This document shows, piece after piece, positions 34,833 through 45,797 of a DNA stretch of 64,000 nt (positions are counted from its first letter, which is position 1; the number at the start of each line of letters is the position of its first letter). The stretch spans positions 7,737,143 through 7,801,142 of the forward strand of contig NC_079491.1 of assembly GCF_020520425.1 (NCBI RefSeq), given 5' to 3'. A model generated the notes under the pieces. That model was not told the DNA's origin. It ran no database searches and saw nothing but the letters and a program-made list of their open reading frames with translations. The DNA comes from Spinacia oleracea. Its lineage: Eukaryota; Streptophyta; Magnoliopsida; Caryophyllales; Amaranthaceae. The translations under genes and the position numbers were made by a program.

Positions 34833-35147
34833 CATTGTCACGTGTCATTAATGATATCTCTTTTAGTATATAGTAAGAGATTTAGGTAGAGTTTGGCTAG
34901 CTTTTAATTTCTCAAAGGTTAAATATAGTAAGAGATTTACGATCTTAATTGATACTTTTGCCCACACTCATATTAATTATCAACCACAACAAATACTTTT
35001 CCCTCAAAAAAAAAAAAAAAACAACAAATACTTTGATAACTAATTGTATCGTTGTCCACTACTGGCTACCCCTAACACTCACTGCTCAACAACTAAAATT
35101 CACCGTATATATATTGATTGTTTTGCCAACTCAGGTGTATATTTTAT
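34833..35147. other. Short spacer containing the right half of a split paralogous segment
   Basis: Bases 34884-34925 match 43171-43222 (see findings). No gene is seen. Confidence 0.6.
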
Positions 35148-37057
35148 ACGGATTTTTCATAAAATACCCCTAAGTTTTTGCATATTCATCGAATGTCCCT
35201 CGATTTTCAGAAATTCACCAAATAACCCTCACAAATAATTTAATACCCAAACTACCCTTACACTTAACAGACATTAAGTCGCCATTAACTACATTTTATT
35301 GTTTGTCCCTTATTTTTCTTTTGGGCTACATAACCCTTCTCTACCGCTTCCTTCTCCCCTCTCTCCCCCTTGTTCTTCCTCATTCATCCACTATGACTTT
35401 ATATATCCTTCACACGTTCTCTCGTATAAACACCGCACAGCCACATAGCCCACTAATTTTTTCTGAATCGTCTCTCCCGAAAATTCCCCCAATTTTCTGC
35501 ATTTCCATCATCGAGAATTTCCGGAAATCGTAAATCCTCCCTTTATTCGATCTACTCCAAGTGTCAATTTCTTGCTGAAATATCAAATCTAGGGTTTCGA
35601 TCGTCATTTCCAACCATGCATGAATCAAGAATAGTATGTTTCCTTGTTTTCTCTGATTTATTGTGTTTAATTTTCTATGAATTTTGGTTGATTGTAGAAG
35701 TTTACTGTATTGGGGATTAGGGTTTTCTGTGCTTGGCATGAGTAGTTTGATTTTTTTGAATTTGGGGTTTTATTACTTACTGTAGACTTGCTTAATGGAA
35801 GTTTTTCTAGTGGACGTTTTTATGGGTTGATAATGGAACTATTAAAATGTTAATCTAGAAAAATCTAAATCTAGATTGTACTACATAAAAATCTTGTAGT
35901 AAAGTGTGTGGGAAAACCTGGGTAAATTATCTAGAATTTAATTACCTAAGAAATATCCAGTGTTTAGAAAAATTTAGAGGTAGAATATTCTAGAGAATGA
36001 AGATGACCTATATTGAACAACTATAAATAAGTTGTATTTGCAGAAGTTTAGGGGTGACCCAATCAAAAGAGCTCCAACAAAATATGAGGGGTAAAAACAA
36101 GGGTTCTACCAAAGTAAATATTGTTGTACATTTCTTATTAATGTAATCAATGATAAAAAAATACAATTTTATTATATTATTCAGGTCCATCAAAACTTCC
36201 GTCTGCGTCCTCAAATTTCTATTGAACTATGTATGTTCTGGTTTGTTGATATTATGCAAAAATTATAATGTGCTAATCCATTGATTGGGGGAAAAGTAGT
36301 TTGTTGGAAATCCATGTTGTCTCGACTTCCTTGTTCATATGCCTTTCTTTAGGTGAGGCAATATCTAGTCAGAGGAGGTTAATTGCAGGAAAGTATGTAA
36401 AGTTTGATGTGGACATTGTGACAAATTGGGAATTGGTTTCTAACCTTGTAAAAACTTGTATCGTTTCAAGAACTAGACGCACATAAGCAAGATTCTGTGC
36501 AAATTGAATCAAATAGAGTAACATAACATACCTATATCTTTTAGTAAATTTGGTTGTGTATGTGTCTCAACTTCTTTTTTGTTTAAGCACTAAGTAGCGA
36601 CAGGTGTATGCTATTAGGACATCATTTGCGAGGGTTGGAAAACAAATTACATCTAAGTTGTGTTATTGGATTATTGTAAACAGTACAGAAATAGCCATGT
36701 ATATTCATCCCTTTTTCTCATTTCAGAGGATGTTTCTGTTGTACTTTTGCTGGAAAAACTGCAATACAACCACTGTTAATTATACAGATATTCAATTAAT
36801 TAATACTTTGTATAGATGAGTTTAACTACAAGATTTCATGTCCATTGACGAGCACTCACACAGTTACATCTGTGTTTCGTCCAATGTGAACTAATGGTGA
36901 CTTATGTTTTAAATTAGGGGTATTTGGTGAATTTGAAAATAGGGCTAACAGATGACTAACGGCGTGTAATTAGTAAGGGTAGTTTGGGTATTAAGTCCTT
37001 TGTAAGGGGAATTTGGTGAATTATGCAAAAACTCAGGAGTATTCATGAAAAATCCGT
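35148..37057. mobile_element. Mutator-like element with long TIRs and gene-like interior
   Basis: The first 125 or so bases (acggatttttcataaaata and on, including taatacccaaactaccctta) reappear inverted at about 36940-37057. Long imperfect terminal repeats are typical of MULEs. No transposase is seen. The interior at 35340-35640 looks like a plant leader and exon (pyrimidine-rich, then ctagggtttcgatcg), as in Pack-MULEs. A clean 9-base TSD was not found; the flanks atattttat and agtttatat agree at only 6 of 9 positions. Confidence 0.6.
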
Positions 37058-37536
37058 AGTTTATATATCTTTTGATGTTGACGATAAAGTAATTATCCTA
37101 TAAGATAGAAAGTTATGTTATATATCCACTATATGATTCATATGAATATAAAGGTAGAAATCTATATGACTTAATTAATAAGCCTATAAAAGATACACTA
37201 TCTAGTTTGTAATATGAATAGAGGCGTATGCCCACAAATAAGACAAAACAATATTTTCCCTCAATAATATTTTACACGTACTCTGTTCCAGTGCTCACGA
37301 ACAATAACTTAGAAAAGAAATGAGAAAAACTTTTTATTTTTATTTTTTTATTTCTCAGTTTTAATTTTTGTAATCCCTACTACATTTCTTCTAATCCACA
37401 CTACCACTCTACATTAGGGAGTACTACGTATGTTACAATTTGTAGCAGCACTAGTTGTGGATTAATTGGTTTGTAAAGTACCTAGATGCTTCTTAAGAGT
37501 ATACCAGTACCAGGCAATTAACGATCAATATCTGAA
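37058..37536. other. Spacer downstream of the intact F-box gene
   Basis: AT-rich with no gene seen. The 3' flank of the F-box gene (accagtaccaggcaa) is shared with the copies at 26.1 and 42.3 kb. Confidence 0.5.
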
Positions 37537-38784
37537 TTAGCGTAACAAAGTTTGGTCTTCCCGTCCTCTGCACAAAGCCAAGCTCTCCACATAAGTATCC
37601 ACAAATTTGATTCTAAGGCCGGCTCTATGTTTTCTCACCCGTCCTACTTTATGAGTTATAATGTTATAAGACATTGGTTCATCATACTTGTTGTATATTA
37701 CAATGAATGTACTTGTATTCTCATCAAATAAAAGCTTCTTATATAACGAATGTGGCAGTCTTCTGGGGAATAATCCATAGAAATGCCTCTTATATGACAC
37801 TCCCCGACAGAATAATTTATAGCCATCTGAACTAGAATCTCCTGTAAACCATACACTCCATGGGTTGTCGTTGTTGTTTTCCGACGTCATAACCCAAATG
37901 CAGCTACTCTTGTTTGAAATACCAAACACTGCCAATGATTCGCCTAGGTTAAACAGATTCATTACCATTTCGGGATCTTCAACAACCGGCAATTTCACAT
38001 ACCTGAAACTTTCCATACCAAAGTCGAACGAAAGAACATGTGTGAACTGTCTTTCTCCTTCAGACACAAGCCAGTGTGCAGCTCCATGAGAGTAATAATC
38101 ACACACGTGTCCGTACTTTACAAACCAAAACATACAATGCAAAGATATTACAGGAAAATCAATCATAACTGTTTTGGTCCTCCAAAGATGATCACTAACT
38201 GAATAAACCGAAAACGTCGTTGAACTTGATAAATTTCTGGAAGGAAATTCAAAGACAACCACTTTATGTTCATTACTAGAAGGGACAAATCCAATAATAA
38301 CAACATCTTTATAGCCCGGACAAGAGGGAAGAACAATAGATTTTTGTGTAGACGGGTTCCATAGCTTCGTCGAAACAAAACGCATCCTATTATTATTATG
38401 ACTCTTATCCCACTTTTCATAATCTTCAAGCAAAACCAATCCATTACAGTTTCCAAGAATCTTAAACGATTTGCTCTTCTGCCGAATATGTGTAGTTATC
38501 GTCAAATTATCTCTTACACGAACTCGGAATTTCTGGTCTCCCCACAAGCCCGAACTCATGACAAGTAAGTGATTCTTGTCAACATTATTTTTAAAAAGAC
38601 TACGATGCATCAAAAGGAAATCAGGATCATCGATCATAGAACACCAGGTTTTACAAACAGCCCTGAATCTTAATAGGATTTTCACCGGTAGCCTCGCCAA
38701 TACCTCCGTCCATAACTCCGGTGGTAAATGTGGTAAAACCTTAGATTTATTGTGCTGCGTTTTGGTTTTCGTAGCGCTCCCCAT
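37537..38784 (-). CDS. F-box protein, FBA (F-box-associated) type, intact
   Basis: Single-exon frame of 415 residues. FBA-type F-box proteins dock substrates onto SCF (SKP1-cullin1) ubiquitin ligases in the nucleus or cytosol. The F-box is at about residues 19-60 (PPELWTEVLARLPVKILLRF, then CKTWCSMIDDPDF). The C-terminal part has the usual FBA sequence marks in order: KLWNPSTQKSIVLP, IIGFVPSSNEHKVVVF, VYSVSDHLWRTK, THVLSFDFGMESFRYVKLP, AVFGISNKSSCIWVM, NIITHKV and YVESLALCRG. The start is the ATG of MGSATK. A tatatata stretch lies about 90 bases upstream (38873-38886), matching the paralogue at 27.4 kb. It is the only copy in the window with no break, and its substrate is unknown. The coding strand is opposite to the P450 cluster. 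Confidence 0.9.
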   Translation of the reverse strand: MGSATKTKTQHNKSKVLPHLPPELWTEVLARLPVKILLRFRAVCKTWCSMIDDPDFLLMHRSLFKNNVDKNHLLVMSSGLWGDQKFRVRVRDNLTITTHIRQKSKSFKILGNCNGLVLLEDYEKWDKSHNNNRMRFVSTKLWNPSTQKSIVLPSCPGYKDVVIIGFVPSSNEHKVVVFEFPSRNLSSSTTFSVYSVSDHLWRTKTVMIDFPVISLHCMFWFVKYGHVCDYYSHGAAHWLVSEGERQFTHVLSFDFGMESFRYVKLPVVEDPEMVMNLFNLGESLAVFGISNKSSCIWVMTSENNNDNPWSVWFTGDSSSDGYKLFCRGVSYKRHFYGLFPRRLPHSLYKKLLFDENTSTFIVIYNKYDEPMSYNIITHKVGRVRKHRAGLRIKFVDTYVESLALCRGREDQTLLR

Positions 38785-39104
38785 GTCGACAAGGGAGAAG
38801 GGATCTACAAGGTTGAGAGAAGGGAGAGCAAACAGAGGAGAGTAAGGAATTAAGTTCAGAATATGTAAACGGTTTATATATATAAACCCTACAAAACTAA
38901 TTCCTACTCCTATTGACTTTAGTAGAACTTGATTTAATTTAATGGATTAGGTCCCTCTATCTTTTCCTTAAAAAAAAAAAAAAAATTCCTCTTCGGCAAG
39001 GCAATAAACGTACGTAGTATTGTTTATATTGCCTAAATCATCCTTTCACGTTATGTGTTGTAGAGTGATTTTTACCCCTATAAATGCACTATAATCTATA
39101 TATC
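38785..39104. other. Promoter and upstream region of the F-box gene
   Basis: It contains the TATA-like run at 38873-38886 and an A-run near 38970. Bases 39030-39090 resemble 27.8 kb. Confidence 0.6.
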
Positions 39105-40150
39105 TTCTATATATCTATTAAAACACAGGGGCCTAGTCTGGAACTTTTTTTAGATTCGTGAGAATATAGTTTGCAATTTAATATAGAATATTTAGGTGAT
39201 ATTTAAATATAATATACTATAGAATATTAAGATATTATGGTTTCAAATACCCCCTCCGTTCCGGAATACTTGACTTGTTTTCCTTATCGGGCCGTCCCTT
39301 AATACTTGATATGTTTCTAAAAATGGAAATATTCTAACAATATTATATTATTTCTCACTCCACCCCTATTAACCCACCTACCCCCTACTCCATACAAAAA
39401 ATAATAAAAATTCAACCTCTACTCTCCCCCAACCCCACCTTTTAACCCATCTCCTCCTAACTACATTAAAATAATACCCCACTATCAACTACTACCTATT
39501 AAATTAAATAAGTCAATTCAAGTCCCTTAAACTCTTTGTCGGTCAAACCGGATCGAGTATTCCGGGACGGAGGGAGTATAGAACAAGATCAAAATTAATG
39601 CACGGATCAATTACTTTTGGTATAAATCTACTATAGAATATTCATAATTCAATATAATCTACTATATAATATTAAGATCTTATGGTTCCAAATCTGTAAG
39701 ATTGCAAATTTGTTAGTATTGCGTTTACTATACTAATACAATCTACAATAGAAAATTAGTAGAGATTTGTGTTTACTATACTCTACTAATTACAACACAG
39801 GGCGTTCAGTCTGGAGCTGACAAGTGTCGCTGTGTAAAAAATTTAATTATTTTTCAAAAAAACTAAATTCTTAATATATTTACATTATTAGATACGTTAG
39901 AATATAGTTAGCAATCTAATATAGAATATTCAGATGATATTTAAATATAATCTACTATAGAATATTAAGATATTATGGTTTCAAATACAGAACAAGATCA
40001 AAAGTAATGCACGGATCAATTAATTTTGGTATAAATCTACTATAGAATATTCATACTTCAATATAATCTATTATACAATATTAAGATCTTATGGTTCCAA
40101 ATATGTAAGATTGCAAATTAGTTAGTATTGTGTTTACTATATCAATACAA
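39105..40150. repeat. Tandem duplication of about 0.4 kb, Helitron-like start
   Basis: Copy 1 (from about 39105, tctatatatctattaaaac then acagggg) and copy 2 (from about 39780) align through gaatatagtt, tattatggtttcaaatac, agaacaagatcaaaa and taagatcttatggttcc. Copy 1 is longer only because a Stowaway MITE sits in it. The start resembles a Helitron 5' end, but no CTAG terminus was confirmed. Confidence 0.75.
39250..39576. mobile_element. Stowaway MITE (327 bp)
   Basis: It starts cccctccgttccgg after TA and ends cgggacggagggag before TA (39577-39578). It has the same length and family as the element at 42485. The second repeat copy supplies the empty site. Confidence 0.9.
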
Positions 40151-40774
40151 TCTAATTAGCACCACCATTTATGGCGAATTAACTGGTGGCGGCCACCACA
40201 AAAGAGGCGGCTTTTGATATTCATGACATTGTCATGTGTGAATTTCATGGCTAAGATCAACTGTGGCAATTATTTTTCCAATAGCTTCACCGAAGTTTGT
40301 AGATCTGCAAAAAACTATAGCTAGAAAAGAGGTAAGAGAAAGTGAATTTGTAGATATGTCGGACATGATGGAGTTTTCCGGTGATGATGTCTTGATAGAG
40401 GAAATTTGTGGTGATGAGAGAGGAAGAATTTTATCGGGGGAGATTGTTACCCTAGGGGGTTAGAGTAATAATTTACCCCCTAAATGGGTGGAATAGATTA
40501 CTCACTCCTTCATTCATTCTCCTCCTTTACCCTTGATCCAGGCGGGTCCTTATATGTTCTTTTTCCTCTATAATTTTTCTTGCAGGGAAACAAAAAAATG
40601 ATGTTTCCCTTGAAAATGTCTTCCGCTGAAACAAATGGAGCCTAAGTTTATAGACTACAAAAGGGGAACAAGCATCAACCATATCACGTTTCGTACTAAC
40701 TAATGTAAGATATATTATGCATACTTCTTACGGAAACGATTATTTGCTCCTCTGATTCGATCTCCACTTTGTAT
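40151..40774. other. Spacer with an unidentified coding-like stretch
   Basis: Bases 40263-40463 (+) stay open for 66 codons (PIASPKFVDLQKTIARKEVR and on, with DMMEFSGDDVLIEEICGDE) but have no ATG at the start. The composition looks like a gene fragment of unknown family, possibly carried by a transposon. Confidence 0.3.
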
Positions 40775-41160
40775 TTGACTTGGTTCACGGAATGGATTGA
40801 TTTGTACTTGAATAAGGGCCTTCGGGCTTGATCTCGTTCAAGAATGTTGATGTAGAAATAGAACGACACGTCAGTTTTGTATGCTTGTTGTTCTTCTTCC
40901 ACCGGGATTATTTGATGTTGATTTGGTGTTGCTCACGAACTGGTTTGATCTTCTTGAATAAGGGCCTCCGGGCTTGATCTCGTCCAAGGTTGATCTTCTA
41001 TAATGGAACGGCACATCGATTTAAATGTTTGATGTTGATTTGGTGTTGCTCACGAACTGGTTTGATCTTCTTGAATAAGGGCCTCCGGGCTTGATCTCGT
41101 CCAAGGTTGATCTTCTATAATGGAACGGCACATCAATTTAAATGCTTGATGTTATTCTTC
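40775..41160. repeat. 117-bp tandem repeat, three units
   Basis: Two almost identical units (landmark atttggtgttgctcacgaac at 40921 and 41038, 117 bases apart) follow a diverged third unit (about 40780-40900). Each carries aagggcctccgggcttgatc. It lies in what may be an LTR or other long repeat (40.7-41.6 kb) whose ends I could not fix. Confidence 0.8.
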
Positions 41161-41814
41161 TAGGGAGAGAGTTGTGACTTGACTGGCAGGGAGAGATTTG
41201 AGAGTTTTAGGTTTTACCGTCTGTTTCTCCTCATCCGTAAATGAGGTAAAAAACCCTATTTATATGATGAGGGAAGCTTTTAGGGTTTTTTTGTGTTCTC
41301 TGGGCCTTTTTGTTTGGACTTGGTAGTCATGAGATGCTTGACACATTTTCAATGATCTTGACCCATTTTGTTGGGTTTTAACCATTTACAGTGAGCTTAA
41401 TTAGATTTACTAAAATCGGCTTAATAAATTTATTTCACCCAAATTAATATTTCTAATCGACCGTCAAATAATTACCGAGACAATATTTTGACTTTTGACC
41501 CGAACTATATCCAATGTGGCACATTAACAAATTTTGTTTGCCTACAGATATTTATGGACCCATTTTCACCCGCAACCTATTCATGGATTTTCTGCCTCAC
41601 CATATCTTGCGTCGTCTCTTTTATTTCCTTGCTTAGTTAGTGTCGACCCAAGCTAAGTGCGGTGTTGTTCCCTTAGACGAAATTTAATAGCAGCAAAGAG
41701 CGAAAAATTAAATATGGCGTACGTTATATACAATCAACTTAAGGTACGCACGTAACGTACTGCTGTTTTGTTCAGATCGGAAAGTAAGTCTGTAACTAAA
41801 TTTGGGATGAATTT
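41161..41814. other. Repeat-like DNA, no gene seen
   Basis: This continues the unbounded repeat (a gggagagagttgtgacttga stretch, ttagggtttttttgtg, then ttttgacttttgacccg). No coding sequence is recognised. Confidence 0.4.
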
Positions 41815-42332
41815 TGCTTTATCCAATGCCTTTGTGTTTGTTTTGGCATTTCAAATTAGTATCTTTCATGGGGAATTAAGCTAGGCTGATTCGTAACCCC
41901 TGTTTCCTTAACAAAAATGAAGCCTAGCTAGATTATATATTTATAGGGCCATTGAAACATGATAAACTATGCGTTTGATATTAACAAGTTGAAGGCCACC
42001 CCCTTCAAAATTGATCTCTTAACTATGTTTCACCCGGCTAATCCGCTAACAATTATGTTTAGGTCACTGATTAAAGATAAGTTCAGTTAAGTTCAGATAA
42101 GTTCAGATAAGATAAGTTCAGGAAAAATAAGGATTGACCAAGTATAATTTATAACTATAATAAGTTTTCATAAGTTCAGATAAGTTCAGTTAAGTTCAGA
42201 TAAGTTCAGATAAGATAAGTTCAGGAAAAATAAGTGAAAATCAGGTGAATAGAACGCAGCCTTAATAACTGATTCTTAAGAGTGTACCAGTACCACTGTA
42301 CCAGGCAACGAACAATCTATGAATTAGCATAA
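41815..42332. repeat. Duplicated F-box 3' flank with an ataagttcag minisatellite
   Basis: Bases 41818-42065 match 25665-25960. Bases 42067-42246 contain two copies, about 115 bases apart, of a block built from ataagttcag-type 10-mers ending gttcaggaaaaataag. Confidence 0.75.
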
Positions 42333-43932
42333 CAAAGTTTGGTCTTTCCGTCCTTCAGACAAAGCCAAGCTCTCCACATAAGTACCCACAAAATTGATTT
42401 TAAGGCCCGCTTTAGATTTTCTCACCCGTCGTAGTTTATGAGTTATAATGTTATAAGACATTGGTTCATCATACTTGTTGTATACTCCCTCCGTCCCGGA
42501 TTACTTGATCTGTTTTTCTTATCGGGCCGTCCCTTAATACTTGACCTGTTTCTAAAAATGGAAATATTCTAACAATATTATATTATTTCTCACTCCACCC
42601 CTATTAACCCACCTATCCCCTACTCCATACAAAAAATAATTAAAAATTCAACCCCTACTCTCCCCAACCCCACCCCTTTACACATTTTCCACTAACTACA
42701 TTAAAATAATACCCCACTATCAACTACTACCTATTAAATTAAATAAGTCAATTCAAGTCCCTTAAACTCTGTGCCGGTCAAACCGGGTCGAGTATTCCGG
42801 GACGGAGAGAGTACTACAATGAATGTATTTGTATTCTCATCATAGAATAGCTTCTTATATAACGAATGTGGCAGTCTTCTGGGGAATAATCCATAGAAAT
42901 GCCTCTTATATGACACTCCCCGAGAGAATAATTTATAGCCACCTGAACTAGAATCTCCTGTAAACCATACACTCCATGGGTTGTCGTTGTTTTCCATCAT
43001 AACCCAGCAGTTCGAAATACCAAACACTGCCAATGATTCCCCTAGGATAAACAGATTCATTACCATTTCGGGATCTTCAACAACCGGCAATTTCACATAC
43101 CCGAAACTTTCCATACCAAAGTCAACCGGCAATTAATTGTAAAATTTAGGAAGGTTTGGCAAGGTAGTATTTAGGTAGAGTTTGGGTAGCTTTTAATTTC
43201 TCAAGGGTTAAATATAGAAACGTTTCAAAAAGTAGTTTAAACAATATAGAGAATTTATTTTATTTACAATCTCAATCGCTACTTATGAGAGTAATAAATT
43301 TTCCATTTATCAAAGATATAGTAATCGTATATTTTACGATACCCCATACTTTGAACAAATATAAGTGGAAAATCAATCATGGCGGTTTTGTCCCTCCAAA
43401 GATGATCACTAACTGAATAAACTGAAATCGACACTGATAATTTCTCAACAGAAAAGCTAAAGGCAGCCACTTTATATTCATGACTAGAAGGGACAAATCC
43501 AATGATAGGAGCTTTAATTTGTCTAACGCCAGGACAACGGGGAAGAACAATAAATTTTTGTATAGAAGGGTTCCATAGCTTAATCGTACCATAATCATCT
43601 TTCCGTGAAAGCAAAACCAAACCATTACAGTATCCAAGAACCACAGTTGTTGTTCCGCTCATCTTCTCCTGCAGAAGGGATGTACTTATCTTAAAGTTAT
43701 CTCTTCGACGAACTTGAAGTGTATTGTATCCATTCGAATACTTCATAACTAGAAAACGATTCTTGTCAACATTATTCTTGTAAAGACTAAGATGCATCGA
43801 TAAGAAATCAGGTGCGTCGATCGTAGAGCACCAAGCTTTACAAACACACCTGAATCTTACTAGGGTTTTCGCTGGCAGTCTTACCAATACCTCCGTGCAT
43901 AACTCTGGTGGTAAAACTTTACTACTCCCCAT
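42333..43932 (-). pseudogene. F-box (FBA-type) gene split by a MITE and a replacement
   Basis: The N-terminal half is open from ATG 43932 (MGSSKVLPPELCTEVLVRLPAKTL, F-box) through LWNPSIQKFIVLPRCPG to YDYYIF, then stops near 43279. About 145 bases of unrelated DNA replace the HGAAHW..HVLSF segment. The frame resumes at DFGMESFGYVKLP (43130), runs to TNTFIVV, and is then cut by a Stowaway MITE (42485-42811). The NIITHK..ESLALC end lies beyond it (42340-42480). It is non-functional as a full F-box protein. The 217-residue N-terminal frame could in principle still be translated. Confidence 0.88.
42485..42811. mobile_element. Stowaway MITE inside the F-box pseudogene (327 bp)
   Basis: TIRs ctccctccgtcccgg and ccgggacggagagag, with TA at 42483-42484 and 42812-42813. 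The uninterrupted paralogues read straight through this point (ttgttgta then acaatgaatg). Confidence 0.93.
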
Positions 43933-44388
43933 CTCGATTTGATTATTGCTCCAAAAAAACTCTCGATTAATGACAATTTACAGAGGAAGGGTTTTATGAA
44001 AATCAAAGAAAGGTTTGCTTTCACCGAGGTCAAGTTTATGTTCTATCCCGTACGCTTGTTTTAAAAAAGTCGGCTAAAAAAGCATCTATGAAGCTATACC
44101 TGCTATTAACAATAAAACAAGAAATAACTATCAACTGTTTAATTCAGTAAAAACACAAATAAATACGGATACAAACAAATGGTGCGAGTATTTCGGGATG
44201 GAGGAAGTATATACGAAATTTGATCTCAGAGGAGTTCTTTGACATTAATATATGTGCAAGCTATCTATATGGGAAGGGTTTAAATACAAGCAAGGCCGCA
44301 ACCGTCCACCAAGAGGAAGAAAGAGTCCTAAACCAAAACGTTTAGGGTAAACTAGCTAACAAACCTCATTAAAAAATAATATAAAACC
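43933..44388. other. Spacer, no gene seen
   Basis: The 5' flank of the broken F-box gene, AT-rich. A Stowaway-like end, gtgcgagtatttcgggatgg, lies near 44181 without a partner. Confidence 0.45.
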
Positions 44389-44939
44389 TAGACCTGATCA
44401 GCTTAATTCCGGCCTGATTAGGCCTGTCTTTCGGACCCAGCTCGATTTTAAAAAATTTGGGCGGATTTTGGTCAATTCAAAATTTCACTTTTGATAATAA
44501 AAATTAGAGTGTCTTAAATGGCTAGAAACACTACAAAAAATTGTACTATTAACGACGGGAAATTCCGTCGCGAAAGGCTAATAATCGTTGATTAACGACA
44601 GGATTTCCTGTCACGAACCCGTCATAAAAGAGGGCCGTCGTTAATAGAAAATCCCGTCGTAAATCCATCGTAAACCCGTCGTAAAAGACATTTGCGACGG
44701 TTATTCCTGTCATTGTTTGATTGTTAACCCCGTTTTTGCGACGGAATTTTTGACCCGTCGTAATTAGGTTGTCGTTAAAGATACAAATTCTTGTGGTGAA
44801 AAGCCCGTTATTTTTGACCTGATTTAGTAGATTTTATACACAAAAAAGCGACCAAGAGTTAAGTCCCGCCCGACAATATGGAGCTTTTTTGTCGCGGCCC
44901 ATCCCGAACCCGACCCATCCCGCCTTTTGATCAGGTTTA
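44389..44939. mobile_element. hAT-like MITE that hosts a CACTA element
   Basis: Termini are tagacctgatca and the inverted tgatcaggttta. The flanking 8-mers ataaaacc (44381-44388) and aggaaacc (44940-44947) agree at 6 of 8 bases, consistent with an aged hAT duplication. The TIR start tagacctg is shared with the element in intron 1 of P450 gene 4. Confidence 0.65.
44529..44798. mobile_element. Miniature CACTA element (270 bp)
   Basis: It begins CACTACAAAAAATTGTAC and ends caaattcttgtggtg (inverted CACCACAAGAATTTG). The 3-base TSD AAA is at 44526-44528 and 44799-44801. Subterminal acgacgg/ccgtcg repeats are typical of CACTA ends. Confidence 0.85.
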
Positions 44940-45097
44940 AGGAAACCTAATATTTCCTTTAAATATGGATCTCTAACCAATACAGTAATCCACAATTTCT
45001 CACGTAAAACCTAATGTGAAATCCTCCTCGTTGTCTCTCCCTTAGTAATTGAGAGAATATTTGGGAACGACATTCTTGATCGAGCAATCTGATTGAC

Positions 45098-45797
45098 ATG
45101 GGAGGTGAAAGGAAAAGGGGGCGCAAGATATTGTGTAAAAGACGTAAACTTTTACCAACAGAGGTGGACTTACCACCAGAGTTGTGGAGAGAGGTAATGG
45201 TGAGATTGCCGGCAAAAACCCTAGTAAGATTCAGGAGTGTATGTAAGGCTTGGTGCTCTATGATCGATGAACCTGATTTCCTTTCGATGCATCTTAGTGT
45301 TTACAAGAATAATGTAGACAAGAATCGTTTACTAGTCATGGAGTATTCGAAGTCTAGATACCTATTTGGATTTCGTCTAAATTCAAAGTCTACATCAACT
45401 ACACAATTTTGGAGCACAACATTTCTACCTCTTGGGCATTGTAATGGTTTGGTTTTGCTGAAAGAACGTTGGTCACGGTTATTTCATATGCGTCTATGGA
45501 ACCCGTCTATAAGAAAATTTATGGTAATTCCCCGTTGTCCAATGGAGTGTATGGTTTTCAGGAGATTCTACTTCAGATGCATATGAATTATTCTCTGGGC
45601 CACATCCGTCATATAAGAAGCTTTTCTATAATAAGAAGAGAGGTACATTTATTGTAGCGTACACTTGCTTCCATGAACCAACATCTTACAACATTATAAC
45701 TCATAAAATACGATGTTTGAACAAATCTACAGCCCGCCGGATTATCAGTTATGTGGACGCTTATGTGGAGAGCTTGGCTTTGTGCAGAGGATGTTAA
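45098..45797 (+). pseudogene. F-box (FBA-type) gene with internal deletion
   Basis: ATG 45098 opens MGGERKRGRK, the F-box VDLPPELWREVMVRLPAKTL, then GHCNGLVLL and LWNPSIRKFMVIPRCP. There the sequence jumps to the ATGGAGTGTATGG stretch that encodes PWSVWFSGDS in paralogues, out of frame, so the middle of the FBA domain is lost and the frame ends at 45586. The C-terminal part continues in another frame (SYKKLFYNKKRGTFIVAYTC, then YVESLALCRGC) to a stop at 45795-45797. It is oriented opposite to the other large F-box copies. Confidence 0.85.

Noticed and set aside
35410-35739. 109-codon minus-strand frame in the MULE-like element
   Set aside because: Antisense to the leader-like captured sequence; composition and content do not suggest a protein.
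35139-37066. 9-base TSD for the Mutator-like element
   Set aside because: Flanks agree at only 6 of 9 positions, within chance for AT-rich DNA.
40690-41560. LTR with TG...CA ends
   Set aside because: TG and CA can be found at both sides, but no matching 5-base TSD and no inverted ends, so I list only the internal 117-bp repeat.
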